This document shows positions 1 to 12,055 of a DNA stretch of 64,000 nt, one piece after another. This stretch comes from Agroathelia rolfsii (taxonomy: Eukaryota; Basidiomycota; Agaricomycetes; Amylocorticiales; Amylocorticiaceae). The number at the start of each line of letters is the position of its first letter. Positions within the stretch are counted from its first letter, which is position 1. The notes beneath the pieces were generated by a model. The model was not told where the DNA came from. It saw only the letters and a list, made by a program, of their open reading frames with translations, and did not search any database. A program made the translations under genes and the position numbers. Location: NCBI GenBank assembly GCA_018343915.1, contig JABRWF010000008.1, positions 2,418,001 through 2,482,000 on the forward strand, written 5' to 3'.

Positions 1-834
1 TAATGCACAGCACATCCCAATATGGACAATTGACCACAGGGCAAGAAGAGACTCTGGAATACATCTTCCCACTTACCCACAACCTGTGTGTGGTTGTGTT
101 CGCTACGGGCATTTGAGTAATTGGTGTGGGCGGAAAAAACGCATAGCCTCCGCCGAAATGTCCGGGGAGCGAGAGACAGGTATTGAGTTGCTCATTGTCG
201 ATCGTATACATGTGCAGTTCCGACCGGGTGGATGACGTGAGTGCAGTGCAAGTGGCAGAGAAGGAGCTTTTGCATAACATATGTTTCTTTTTCTTTTTCT
301 TTTTTTTTTTAGGAAGATAAAGGTGGAATGAACCAGCAATGACGTGAGAAGTGGCCTAGGATCATTATGAACAGTACACCGCCATGAGCAGATTCGGATA
401 TCATGAATCTGAGTGCCAGTGATTTGGAGAAGACAGCTGCCACCGGGAAAAAACTTAAAACTTCTGGGTGCCCGCTAGCAGCGGCAACGCACTTGAGAAT
501 GGAAAGCGGGCGTAAGTGTGATGTGGTTGAGGGAGAGGGGCACAACCCTGCCCGGCCAGTGCAACTGAACTCACGGCCGACGCGGACCACACCATCAATC
601 TTATTGATGGCGGTACGTCACGTCACACCGCCCATTAAAGCAGTGTCACGCCACCATTCTTGATCTCCATTCGGACTCTGATTGTGTCTTGTCTATTTCC
701 ATTTCTCTTTATTCTGGCCTTGGTTACCTTTTTGCCTATGCTTATTTCTGCAAGTTTATGCATCTTGTTGACTATTTTTTTTGTAGTCTGATAAACTCTT
801 ATTTTCTCTGTCAACCTCTCTTTTGGTACGAACT
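1..834. other. Intergenic, no gene recognised
   Basis: No frame here gives a recognisable protein or a credible exon chain. A pyrimidine-rich run ending in about ten T lies near 288-310. The stretch ends where the diverged tandem repeat begins. Confidence 0.5.
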
Positions 835-2470
835 TACTCTCATCTGTCGCCGGCGTGCCATTATCTGGGGTCGCCACACAGCCGAGCAGAATTTGCGTGT
901 ATCCAACTTGGCATCGACACGGTACCGCCAACGGCACTCTTGGTACTACAAATCTAAAATATTCTCCCCGCCCGCTTTGTAATTCCTCGGTCCAGATCTC
1001 TCGTCTGGGGTTCTCTTATTTTCCCAGGCTTTTGGATGCGCTGGACATGTGCCTGCACGACCCCGAGTCGGACACATGTTCTGCGCTCGATTGCCGTGCT
1101 ACCACACCCTTTTGGTCTGGAGCCACACAGGATTTGGAATGATGATGATCATATGCACCAATTATAACTAAATGCATCATGATGTGTGATGCTGGCGGTT
1201 CTCTTGTTGGCGTAGCTCAGGCTAAATCCAACGGCTGATAGACCTCAAGCGGCGGACCACCTATCGTACGGAACTATCAACACGGTTCAATAGCACTCTC
1301 CAGGAGAGCATGTTTGAGTGATCTCTATCATTATTATCTTGATTCGCCACGTGCGAACGGCTCGGGGAAATACAAGAGGCCATGTCCATCACGATGGCTG
1401 ATGTTCCCTCGCCAATGCGGGCCAAGAGATTATTTCTGCTCTCCAGTGGAGGGGTTCCTGCGACATTTTTTGTAAAGGGAAAATACCGCTTTTGGCCGTC
1501 GGACTCAACAGACAATCATGAGCAAAGCCACTGCACTGATGCATCAACGTCCATTGGCATCACGTCAGCGATTCATGTATCAGTTTTTGTTTTTGTTTTT
1601 CCACCCTTTCAAGGAAAGGAAAAAGAAATATGTTTAATTTTACTCTCGCACGCCACCACCATCACCCCTTCGCAAAGATTCCACGTCACGAAAAACCCAA
1701 TCGAGTAGCTCGGCTGGCAGTGCCAGTAGCCCAGCGATTGTCTGTCCCTCTCGTTCCGGACGGAGGTTACGGATATTTTTTTGTTCTTCGCTCACCCATC
1801 GGGCTAGCCCGGAAGCGCGATAGGCGAGGGGCACAGTAGCATTGGCATCACAGCGTTTCATTTCACGTTCTTGCGAAGTGTATCAAGATCATAGCATCAT
1901 GATGAGCGAATGCTCCAACTTGGTAATGCTGGATGCAATTGTACTATCCCTGGAGCTGAGGGGTGGCAACTAATAGCTGAAAATTTTCTCACAATTGCTC
2001 CCAAGTGGCCAGGCCAGGAGTACAGGAACTGCTTGTTTCCAAGATCGAACGATTTTACCCCCAAAACTACTAAGTCTTGTCATCGGGAAATGTGAGAATG
2101 TAAGTATGTAAAAATAGGCTGGAATGCATACGATCACGTGAAGACTTTTATTTTATTTTACAATCCATATACCGCATTATGTGACTTAAACAAGCTATGA
2201 TGTGAGAGGCTGTATCGTATGTTGTGGATAGTAGTAAGGGTCCACGTGACTTAAAGCACATGCGAAAGTCCGACGCTGATGATGTACGGTCATAACTTGG
2301 TTCATTTCCACCATGCTGCGATCGACGACGCGTTCACCTAACAGCATCTTTCTTTATTCCCTCGGCCCTCTGCTTCTCAGGATAGGCAATTCGCCCGTGT
2401 GGGCTTACCAGGCTGAGGCTTGGAAACTTGAACCGGCTCGATAGACTCCGATTCTGCCAGTGCTTTGGAC
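835..2470. repeat. Diverged tandem duplication, copy 1
   Basis: This segment aligns by eye with 2537-4080 along most of its length. Matching landmarks include 'gtccagatctc' near 990 with 'ggccgagatctc' near 2685, 'gagccacacaggat' near 1120 with 'gagctacacaggat' near 2808, 'ctatcgtacgg' at 1261 with 'ctagcgtacgg' at 2945, the 'cgcacgccacca' region near 1649 with the one near 3317, and the 2090-2470 segment with 3770-4080. The offset is about 1.6-1.7 kb and varies because of indels. The copies are clearly old. This copy ends in a decayed version of the 5' end of the gene that starts at 3933. Confidence 0.7.
2090..2470 (+). pseudogene. Decayed copy of the promoter and first codons of the 3933 gene
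   Basis: The 'aaagtccgacgctg' motif at 2265 matches the one at 3840. 'gcgttcacctaacagcatc' near 2330 matches 'gcgtccacggaacagcatc' near 3939. 'gcttctcaggataggcaa' near 2370 matches 'gctgctcaggacaggcaa' near 3988, and 'ccggctcgatagactc' near 2432 matches 'ctggctcgataggctc' near 4042. The start codon of the living gene (ccATGacgcg) is replaced here by cgACGacgcg, and a TAA follows in the corresponding frame, so no protein can be made. Only about the first 50 codons' worth of sequence is represented. Confidence 0.65.
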
Positions 2471-2536
2471 GAGTTTCGTTGGATGAACTAGTTCTCTGCC
2501 TGTTCCTTAGACTTGATCATGAGGGAACCATTCAAT

Positions 2537-4080
2537 TTGCAAATAATCAATGCACCGCTGGCCTGGGCCACCATACCGTGCAGCAGAGCTTGTGTGGACC
2601 CAAATTGGCCTAGATGCGGTGCTATCAACGGTACTCTAGAACCCACAAATCCAAATATACTTGCATCTGCTTCGTAAATCCGAGGCCGAGATCTCGCACC
2701 CAAGATTCTCTTATTTCAGGTTGCCCGTGCTTAGGTATGTATTGGACATGTGGCCACATGACACATGTTCTGTGCTCGATCCTTTGGTTACCTTACCCTT
2801 TTTGCCTAGAGCTACACAGGATCTCAAATGATAATAACCATGTGCATCGTTTTTCGCTATCTATTGGTTGTGGCCGCCAATTCGCTTTTACAACTAAATT
2901 GAACTTGAATGATTGATAATCTTGAAGCCGTCCAGCTCGACATCTAGCGTACGGGACCGTCGTAGCCAGTTTACTGGTACTCACCGAAGGGCATTCTCGA
3001 ATGGTTGGTATTTATCACGTGTAAATGCTTCGGAACAAGACAATAAGCTTCGTTCATCATAATTGTGACCTCACCAGTTCCAGTTAAGGAACGAATGCCA
3101 CTCCACTCAGCCTAACTCCACCGGGGATCGTCTACGACATATTTGGAAGTTGAAATTTTCCGGTATGCTTTTAGCCATTGGATCTTGTTCACACGCATAA
3201 CAATCAGCAGAACTGCCTCGGGGATACAATGTTCACTGATATCATATTAATCAATCATTCAGCAATCGTTTTTCTTTGTCGTCCTACCCTTCTCCAAAAA
3301 AAGAACCAATTATTCCTGCACGCCACCATCTTTTCTGAAAATTATGGAACAACATCTCATACATGACGCATTCAAGAATAATTTGCCTGGTCCAGTGATC
3401 ACCTTCCGTCTCCTCAGGCGAACGTCACGGACTTAACTTTTTTTCTTCTTCGCACCGGCCAGGAGGCAAGTGAGACAAAAGACACAGGAACATTATCACC
3501 ATTTCACGTCCCTCAATAAGTACATACTAGTATAATATCAGGATCGTGAACAATAGTATTGGCGCAGCAAGAGGGTTGCTCCATAATACCGGTACCATTG
3601 TGAGTATCGTGTAGCTGACGATCAGTATCGGTCAGTAGCTCGAAAAAAAAAAAAAAAAGTGTCCCCATTTTCGACTCCAGGCGGTCAGGGGTTGATTTTT
3701 TTTTTTTTTTGCTCCCTGAGATCAAATGATTATATCTCCGTCCAAAAGCATTGTATTAGTCTTGTCACTGGAAAATGTGAAAATGTAAGAATGCAAGAAT
3801 GAGTGGGAAAACATACGACCACGTGATCTGGCGCATACGAAAAGTCCGACGCTGCTGTTGTCAACCAAGGGTCGCGGAATACGGCCCCAACCTCTTGGTT
3901 CACTCCCACCACACCCACTGCGCTGTTGGACCATGACGCGTCCACGGAACAGCATCCTGGATCTATTTGATCCTCTCACGACGTCTGCTGCTCAGGACAG
4001 GCAACCCATCCGTGCAGATTCGCCGGGCTGGGACTCGGAAACTGGCTCGATAGGCTCTGCTTCAGACAAGGAAAACTCGG
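2537..4080. repeat. Diverged tandem duplication, copy 2 (includes living 5' end)
   Basis: Second member of the tandem pair described for 835-2470. Its 3' part is the promoter, the 5' UTR and about the first 50 codons of the gene at 3933, so the duplication breakpoint lies inside coding sequence. Two A/T homopolymer runs (near 3643-3658 and 3698-3710) are private to this copy. Confidence 0.65.
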
Positions 4081-6101
4081 CTCCTGACCCTATCACTGCC
4101 AGCGCGTTCTTCAGACGTACCTCAAATCACGGCCCCGGATCTAAACCGCCATCCCCAGTGAGGTTGAGGAAGAGGCTGGTCGATGTAGGCGATGTTACGG
4201 CTGACGATGAGCTGTCGACGTCAGAGGAAAATACCTATCCTGAGGAGGCCACTGAAAACCGGGAAACCGAGAACAAGAACCTCATGGACGAAAGCATTGA
4301 ATTCATTCAATGTACGATGCCACAAAGTCCCGCACGTTCACCTCTTGCCGACATAAGTCTTGACTTGGTACCTAAGAAACCACCCTCGAAACGTGAAGAG
4401 ACTGCGACAACCCTAAATCCTTCTCCTTTGAGGAACTCTACCATTCCATCCCCCCAGAATGTCCAGGAATTCCTCGAACAGGATAGTCCGCTGGCGTCGG
4501 CAGCGAGTAGAGCGTTCTTCGACGAGGTCGGTCTCTATCAAAATTTCATTAATACACGTGATATACTAATTGTCTCTTCCAGGTTTCTCGCTCCCCAGAA
4601 AACTTACGACCTGTGACCCCTGACTCTGGGACTTTGAGAGTAAAGAAACAGACCCCCAAGACGCCCTTGCACACCCCTGTTCCCCAAATCCAACTTGACA
4701 ATGCATCCCCGGATCGAGACACACAAGAGGAAGAAAATTATATACCCGCTCTCCTCTCCCCGTTCTCCATGTCCACGGCCCTACGTGAATCTATCATAGA
4801 GGATGCGCCAATCCCGCCACCGATACTCCGACCCCGACGCTCTGTAGGACGAAAGTCATCTATAGGACATTCGCGTCGCGAATCCGCCGACCTGCATGCG
4901 TCCTTCACGTCACAAATGCAGTCCGCAGACGCCTCTTTTGATCTGATAAACGACCGCATTTCTTTCTTCGGTAACGATGCGTTATTGTCTTTTGGCGATG
5001 AAGAGTTTGATATGAAAAAGGAGGAAGAGAATTTGAATGCATTGGTAGAAGCGGCATCGAAGGAGATATCCTCGCTCGATCAGGATACCCCCGTATTTCC
5101 GCCTAAACCGTCCACGCCACCGCCCTCGACGATCTTTTCGGATATTGAAGTGCCCGAATTGGATTTTGATGTGTCCAAAATCAAAGCCACCTCGTCGGCA
5201 CGAGCTTCACTTGCCGGACCAGATGGTATGTGCTCTCACATACTAATGGGGATGAGCAATCCACTGACCCAATACTCTTCACATAGCATGTGTTAGTCCT
5301 GAGCCGATGGCTCAGAATCATGAACTCGTCGTCTCTGAAACCTCGATCTCTTCCTCCGAGTGTCGAGCACCATCTCCTCAAGCACCTGCCCCTCCTACAG
5401 CACCTGCGCTTCCTGCGCTCAGGATCGTCAAGCGCTCTTATCGTACTCAATCATCCAGCGACATCCCATCTGCTCCGGCTCTGGGCATTCAGCCCATTGA
5501 ACCCAAACCGGCCCGTGCACCCCTCGTCGTTCGCAGGGCTTCCGTTGCACAAGTTCCTGTCCCTCCGGCAACATCTGTGAGCGCCGCAGGCAATACGAAA
5601 CATGTGTCATCACGGAGCATGTCACAAATCCAGCGCCCTCCTAAGGGGGCGATGCTACTTCCACCTTTGTCAATAAAGAAGCCGAAAGCTACTGGGCTCA
5701 GCGCTTCGGCCGCTTCGAACATTGCCCGTGCAGACATCGAGAATGCTGCTGCTGCACCACTACCACCACCAGCTGGTAAGCCAACGAGTCGCCTCGAAGC
5801 TTCCAGACCAGCGGCAGCGCGTCAGCCACAGCAACATACAGGTGCTTCGAGTGGAATGAAGCCTCCTTCAAGATTCGGATTCTTCAGCCACACAAGTGCC
5901 AGTGCCGTTGCTGTTGCACCGTCAGAGCCCGCCACAGTTTCCGCTGCCGGCAATGTATCCACTATTCCCCGCGCACGACCTAATACCTTGTCGTCGACTA
6001 TCAGCAGCCGATTACCGTCTGTTCTTAGCTCGGCCACCAGCCAACCGAGCCGGATTGGCTCCATTTCACGTCGAGGAGGGTTCATGGGGAAAAGACTTTG
6101 A
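3933..6101 (+). CDS. Ser/Pro-rich protein with N-terminal KEN box, function unknown
   Basis: Three exons: 3933-4526, 4583-5225 and 5287-6101. The introns are 56 and 61 nt, GT-AG, and the product is 683 aa. The ATG at 3933 is the first in frame; the open frame upstream of it has no ATG. The protein is low-complexity and rich in Ser, Pro and Ala with many SP/TP sites, basic at the C-terminus (ending ISRRGGFMGKRL), and has no membrane segment or catalytic fold I can recognise. Residues 46-48 are K-E-N inside SASDKENSAPDP, a match to the KEN degron used by the APC/C. That motif plus the many minimal CDK sites would suit a cell-cycle-regulated protein, but this is inference from short motifs only. 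The 5' end lies in a duplicated segment and a decayed copy sits 1.6 kb upstream. Confidence 0.75.
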
Positions 6102-6629
6102 GGAAATTGATTGTCGATCGCTCAGAAAAGGGATGGGATGGTCGCAACGAATATGATACTATGACTAACGATTTGACATGCCGTACACGCACCGAAACGT
6201 ATCTCATGCATTATGACCACGTCGCATACCATGGATTTCTTTGTCTTTATCTTTTCTTAAATTTTTAAATTTTTCTCGCATTTGCATTACACATAAGTAC
6301 TTTAATTCTTTCAAATGTCGCAATGCTTTGGCTTGAGCTATGATACCGATTACATATATGTATATAGTATAAAGAAGGAGATGTAAAATCATGGCTAGCA
6401 AATTGTACATAGATCATCTATTACAGACACGGAAAAACGAGAAGAAGCAAGTGGTTGTTGTCACGTGATGAGATGGCGGCTTTTGCATCACGCCGTCATC
6501 TCATCTCCTCGCAAGGCTCGACTTGAAGCAACGCTTGAAAGGCGCACACAACATCTGCATTCACTTGTACCAACCATCGCTTTTATCAGATACAGTCATA
6601 CTCGGAGTACTTAATAGAAAACCTACATC
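6102..6629. other. Intergenic, likely promoter of the TMA46 gene
   Basis: No coding signal. The stretch is AT-rich to about 6420 and then contains 'gtcacgtgatg' near 6460 and a CT-rich segment before the start at 6630, compatible with a promoter for the + strand gene downstream. Confidence 0.35.
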
Positions 6630-8241
6630 ATGCCTCCTAAGAAACAGAATAACCCGAGCAGCAGCAGCAGTTCCAAGGTCAAAGTGGACAAGGTATAGTC
6701 GATCTCTCGAACAAACCACTACTCGCAGGCTTGGGCTTACCGATCAAGAAACATGTAGACCTTTGGTATGAAAAATGTACGTTTCTCTTCTTCACACTCA
6801 CCTTCCCTCGACCCGTGGGAGATCTGTCGTCATTAACCCTCAAGACCTCACATGGCCATGCAATCATCATGGACATTTTTTTCTTCTTTTAATTAGAAAA
6901 ACAAATCTGCCAAGGTTCAGAAAGAGGTCGCCCGTATTCAAAAGCAGGCAGCAGATGCGGGCAAATCGCGTGAGGCGCTCGCCAAGGAACGTGAGCGCGA
7001 GCTACGTGCCAAGGAAAAAGCAGACGAGGAGAAGCGCAAGAAGGAGGAGGCGGCGCTCTTCAAGCCAGTGCAGACACAAAAGGTGCCGTTTGGTGTCGAC
7101 CCTAAGACGGTGCTTTGCGTATTCTTCAAGGCTGGAAATTGCGATAAGGGGAACAAATGTAAGTTTAGTCATGATCCTAATGTAGGCAGGAAGGTGGATA
7201 AGAAGAATCTATATGAGGATTCGAGAGAGGAAAAGCTCAAAGGTCTGTGGGAACTTGCCTTGCCTTGTCGTCATGTCTTTCCGTACTTACTCGTCAGATA
7301 CAAATCATGATAGATACTATGGATCAATGGGACGAGGACAAGCTGCGTCAGGTTGTGCTATCCAAACATGGCAATCCAAGAACAACAACAGATGTATGTA
7401 TCAACTCTTGGCCTTTTGTTTTGATGGTTTTGTATTTCTGATACGTCTATTACTTGTAGATTGTATGCAAATACTTTATCCAAGCAATCGAAACTTCAAA
7501 GCAAGTTTTTTTTCTTGAGTACTATGTGTTTGGTATATGCTAATCATAATTTGTGGTTAGGTTTGGCTGGTTCTGGGAATGCCCTAACGGCGAAAATTGC
7601 CAATACCGGCACGCACTTCCTCCAGGGTTTGTACTTAAATCACAGAAGAAGGCCGCAGAGGAGGCTGCCAAGGCAAACACGATCAGTATCGAAGAGTTCC
7701 TGGAAGTAGAGGTACGATCTCACACCCAGACATTTCCCCCACGCCACTGTTCTTATGGACATATTCTTGGGGTTGGACAGCGACATAAACTCGGACCGAA
7801 CTTGACACCGGTCACACCCGAAACATTCGCAAAATGGAAGCAAACACGACTTGACAAGAAGACAGCCGAACTTGAAGCGACCCAGAAAGCCAAGGATGCT
7901 CAGGCCGCTGCGGGCAAGAGTAACGGCATGAGTGGCAGGGATCTCGTATGTCCCGTTTCCTTCCTCAAACATATTCATTCACATTGACTCATACACGCCT
8001 CCGTTTTCTTCCTACGCAGTTCCAATATAACCCAGAATGGTTTGAAGATGATGACGATGACGAATCAGAAGAGTGGGACCTTAGCAAATACAGGCAAGAA
8101 CAGCTCGATGAGGACACCGAACGTGAAGCCCAGAGAATCGCTGCGCTTAGCCTCGAGGGTGATGAGTCTGCTGCTGATAGGCACGAAGGAGATGGCGACA
8201 GTGGTGATGAGGGGCCGGGAGAAGTCGGAGATGCCGATTGA
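6630..8241 (+). CDS. TMA46: CCCH zinc-finger translation-associated protein, TMA46/ZC3H15 family
   Basis: Eight exons: 6630-6692, 6759-6776, 6897-7242, 7314-7393, 7460-7500, 7561-7711, 7781-7945 and 8020-8241, giving 361 aa. The family binds Rbg1/DRG1-type GTPases and associates with ribosomes. Visible features: the MPPKKQ start, a long Lys/Glu/Ala-rich helix (about 28-85), a first CCCH finger at 101-119 (C-x7-C-x5-C-x3-H), the conserved [11 protein letters not shown] segment, then VCKYF...[17 protein letters not shown] at 171-200 forming the second finger, and an acidic C-terminus with [12 protein letters not shown]. Exon 2 is only 18 nt (TFGMKN). Intron 5 (7501-7560) starts with GC (GCAAGT) instead of GT; only this splice gives the conserved KFGWFW. 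Family assignment is firm. Confidence 0.92.
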
Positions 8242-8523
8242 GTATACCATCTCTAACCTTTAGGCGCTGAACCAGTTTAACTGCGGATGCATACATGTGG
8301 TATACGATAGGCCCAGAGACTGACTCGGAAGAAGCGAAGATGTTGATTACTAGTATTTCCATGGTCAGCTATGGCTGTCAACTCTTGATTACAATGCATT
8401 TGATGATACGGGAATGATATTCATGTGCGCACATCTCATGGATGTACTAGTAAGTACATATTAACACAAGTCCCGTTAAATAATTGCACAATCGTAAACA
8501 AATAAAATATACAAAACAGAAGA

Positions 8524-9788
8524 TCAATCATCATCACTACCATAGCCGCCCAAGTCGAGTGTGGCAGTAGCTGGTGGTCTGGAAGCCGATTTGGCCACTG
8601 GGGGCGCTGTGCGAGCCTTGATCTCAGCGAAGTACCGGAGACCCTCGAGAGTATCAGCGCTGAGAAGACCATTTAACTGAGGTGGGGCAGAGGATGGTGG
8701 TACTGGTGATGCACCATCGTCAACGTCAGCATCTGCCTCTGCTTCTGAGTTGATTTTCTGTCGTTTAGCGTCCCGTTCATACCCATCTCCGTCAATATCA
8801 GCTGTGTCACCCCCATTCTCCAAAAGCAATTGGCCATCATCGTCAATTGCATCCCCATCTTCCAGTGCGCGGACAGCCCGCATAGCGTCGACAATGCGGG
8901 GGTCCATCCGTGCCGCAATGGCATCCCGACCCATCTCCTCCAGTCTTCTCTTTTCGGCCACCTTTTGCACAGGATTAGGGTCTTCGGTTGCCCACCGGAC
9001 GTTGAGAATCTCGTCGTTGTCAAGAGACTGGCATGCCATGGCCTCTTTTGCAAACTGCGCGTGGAGTTCAGAGACATATGTAACGAAGGCTACACTGCGG
9101 TATTGCAGAACTCGTACTGTAAGAGAGAAGTCAGTTGGTAAGGATGTTGGATAGCAAGCAAATGAACCCAAACACATACTCCTTTCGATCTCGCCAAACT
9201 CCTTGAAATGCCTCCTCACAACCTCCTCCGTTTCTTGGCCATTGCCTGTCTCCTTAATCCTCCCCACGTACAATGTACGGTTCTGTCTGTTGAAAGAGCC
9301 AACGCCACCCATATCATCTCTGTAATCGGCGAACTTGTCCCGCGCGAAGCAATCCTTGGATGAGTCTGGGATGGACTTTGCTGGGTCCGGCAATGTATGT
9401 AGATATTCGCACTCCCAGCCATAAGGGCAACAGCCACGAGCGAAGAAAAGACAGACGTATTGCATCCCAGTCGTTTGCGCGCGTGTCAGCCCAGCATCCT
9501 TGCGAATATTGCATCGTGTCTGAGACTTGGTTTTGCTGTAGAGTGGCTTGCATAAGCGTCATGAACTATGTTAGAAGCCAGTGTAGCATACTTGGAATAG
9601 CTGTCTTCGCGGTCACCACCAGCCCATTTATTGTACCAAATGTTGTATTCTTTGCCGGTCTGCGGCGTTTCTTTTTTCTCTACATCGCCAGGTTTGACCT
9701 GTTTCCTGGCTGGTTTGAGCTTTTTCGGGGCCTTGGCTGGCTTAGTGGTCACTGTCGTTGCCGTGGTCGTGGTCAGAGCATCAGACAT
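8524..9788 (-). CDS. CWC2: Pre-mRNA-splicing factor Cwc2 (RBM22-like)
   Basis: Exons on the minus strand: 9788-9592, 9535-9180 and 9116-8524, introns 56 and 63 nt, 381 aa. Cwc2 is a component of the Prp19-associated complex that contacts U6 snRNA and the intron in the catalytic spliceosome. In order: a Ser/Thr/Lys leader, the Torus segment with YNIWYNKWAGGDRED and KTKSQTRCNI, a CCCH finger at 94-112 (C-x7-C-x5-C-x3-H within CLFFARGCCPYGWECEYLH), an RRM at about 153-235 with RTLYVGRI as RNP2-like and YRSVAFVTYV as RNP1-like, then the conserved VRWATEDPNP. The C-terminus is an acidic tail ending GGYGSDDD. It converges on the TMA46 gene with 282 bp between stops, and is divergent from the gene at 10110. 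Confidence 0.93.
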
Positions 9789-10109
9789 GGTGGTGGTCGC
9801 AGACGGAGAATTATGAACTTGGATTTGGTCAAGCTACATTCTTTACACCACTTCCCTCAACACCTTGCTTATCATTCGTCTTACTTCGCCATGAATAAAT
9901 CATTATACTGGCTGATTCGTTGTCTTGTTTAAATAACACATGAAATTACGGCCCCTTTTGCTTATAATATTCCACATGGCCGCCGAAGTTATGATCTCGA
10001 TCGAACGCCCTTCCTAACGCCCGAATCTTGACCGGCTTGACCATCATATACCTTGGCATACCTCTGCTCTGCTCTATTCTTCATTCTCAACCACCATCTG
10101 ACGCCGACA
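9789..10109. other. Divergent promoter region between CWC2 and the DUF1295 gene
   Basis: 321 bp separate the two oppositely oriented start codons. No reading frame or distinct motif beyond CT-rich tracts was recognised. Confidence 0.4.
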
Positions 10110-11426
10110 ATGCCTGTGTTCTCTCGCCTTGTGCCCGTCTTTGCTAGCGCCTTTGGCTTGCAAACAGGTTAGTATACGAACGGCATGCAGCGATGTTGTA
10201 TCTGACGTCATTCTACTTAGTCCTTGCAGCTATATTCGTTCCTCAGGCCAATGAAATGTTCTACGACCTGGGCGGTGCAGCTGGTATGCGTCGTGAACAA
10301 GCACGTACGATTTGAACTAATATCACATCAAGGCTTCCTCTCGACGACGTTTATTTCTCTCTATTATCCGGCCTTAAAGGCCAAATACTGGCACAAACTC
10401 CCCGTCTCTCTCCCTGACATCTCGAGCTTTGCACCAAGACAATTGTTACTCACTGCGGCATTGGGTATCTGGAGTGCCAGGCTTGGCAGCTTCCTTATTC
10501 AGGTAGGTCTATTATGCATCAATCTATTCAGTACCCCTTTTAGTTTCCCCTGACATATGATTTCGATAGCGTGCTATCAAAGCAGGCGGTGACTCACGAT
10601 TTGACGAAGTGAAACATCAGCCGTCTAGGTTCACATTCTTTTGGATGGCCCAGGGTACGACTCTTGTATAATACCACACCTTATCTCACTTAACATGAAT
10701 CTAGCCGCTTGGGTCTTGTTGGTTGGCATGCCGGTTTACCTGGTAATTTAAAGCCTTTTTATTATCATTGCTCAATGTTTCTTACGCGATTTGCAGGTGA
10801 ACACACTTCCACCAACCACCGTTCCTGCTCTGAGAACTAGAGATTATCTCGCTGTTGGTCTATATGCGACATCCCTGGCTTTCGAGGTTATCGCGGACCA
10901 TCAGAAATCAGCATGGAGAAAAGCCAAGGATGCAAAGCAACATGATGAGAAGTTTATTACTCGTGGACTATGGAGCATCAGCCGACACCCCAAGTGCGCC
11001 AATTCTACGATCCTTGTATACATGTATAGGGGCTGAGAGATATTTGATTGCTATAGCTACATAGGTGAAATCGGCATTTGGACCGGAGTATGGGCCTTGT
11101 CCACGGTCGCTCTGCCTGCGGGTTCGATAGCTTTAGCGGCTCTTAGCCCACTCACTACTTATTTCCTTCTCCGAAAGGTTTGCTTGTTTTCATGGCGTGG
11201 TGCTCAAATTGATGTACCGACATTCCTTTTCGCTGCAGGTATCCGGAGTTCCCCCGTTGGAGCGCGCAGGAGACAAGAAGTTCGGTGGTGACCCCAAGTG
11301 GGAAGAATATAAGAGGTAAGGCCGTATTTAGCACGTCGTTATCATTTCTGGACGATTTTCTCATGGAGTGTCTTCAATAGGACTGTACCCATCTTCTGGC
11401 CTTGGGGACGAGCTGGATCGCTCTAG
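10110..11426 (+). CDS. DUF1295 / steroid-reductase-like integral membrane protein
   Basis: Nine exons: 10110-10167, 10221-10283, 10333-10502, 10570-10654, 10705-10742, 10797-10993, 11057-11177, 11239-11315 and 11381-11426, 284 aa. Hydrophobic segments alternate with short polar loops. The C-terminal half has the family signature: ADHQKSAWR, then GLWSISRHPNYIGEIGIW (the RHPNY box is split by intron 6, which restores the Asn), and a final FGGDPKWEEYKRTVPIFWPW. These features place it in the DUF1295 group, related in fold to steroid 5-alpha reductases and isoprenylcysteine methyltransferases. The substrate is unknown. All introns are 49-67 nt and every junction keeps frame. Confidence 0.85.
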
Positions 11427-12055
11427 ATCACTCTTTATTAGTTTATTTTCAAAATCCAGTTGCTCTTGCTATGGACCTGATTTGAGGGTGCTTCAATGTT
11501 GTGACATGCTACAGGCTAATATATGATGTAAGCTATCATGAATCATTGAAGCGATACTGTTTTTAACAGGTGCTGGCTGAAACCGTGGAGAATCAATTAC
11601 ATATATCGACTAACAATAACGTTACCTCATGCGGCAAGGTCTCACATCCACTTCCATATGCGATTGAACATGCACGATGTCTAGAAAGTTGCGATCTCGA
11701 TCCAACGAAGCCTCGATGTTAGCTCGGCACTAGGAATATCAAGGCATGGATTACATCCGAGATACTAAGAACAATAAGATACGCACGGTCTTGAAGACAA
11801 AAAGCATTGTATCTAAGTGAATAATCCAACTTTTATCCTCAGTATTGCCCATAGCAAATTGTATAACTAGCCGATACTGCTACCGGAACCCAGGTAAGTC
11901 TGACTTGAGAAACATGCTAGATTGGGCATCATCGGCTTCAACTCGTACAGTGCCTCGTGATTGCCTCTTCCTGCCGTTGGATATCAACTAGCACTGTCTA
12001 GTGAGTCATCGTTGACTTACATGTCGTCCTCCCTTCCAGGTTATGCAGTTCTCGA
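11427..12055. other. Intergenic, partly relic sequence
   Basis: No gene. The stretch from about 11920 ('ggcttcaactcgtacagtgcctcgtg') resembles 14950 ('ggcttcatctcgtacagcgccttgtg'), which is the 3' side of the larger Crinkler-like pseudogene, so this belongs to the duplicated block. Confidence 0.4.

Noticed and set aside
360..680. Possible third copy of the tandem repeat
   Set aside because: Only a 20-bp stretch near 410 resembles 2450; too short to separate from chance.
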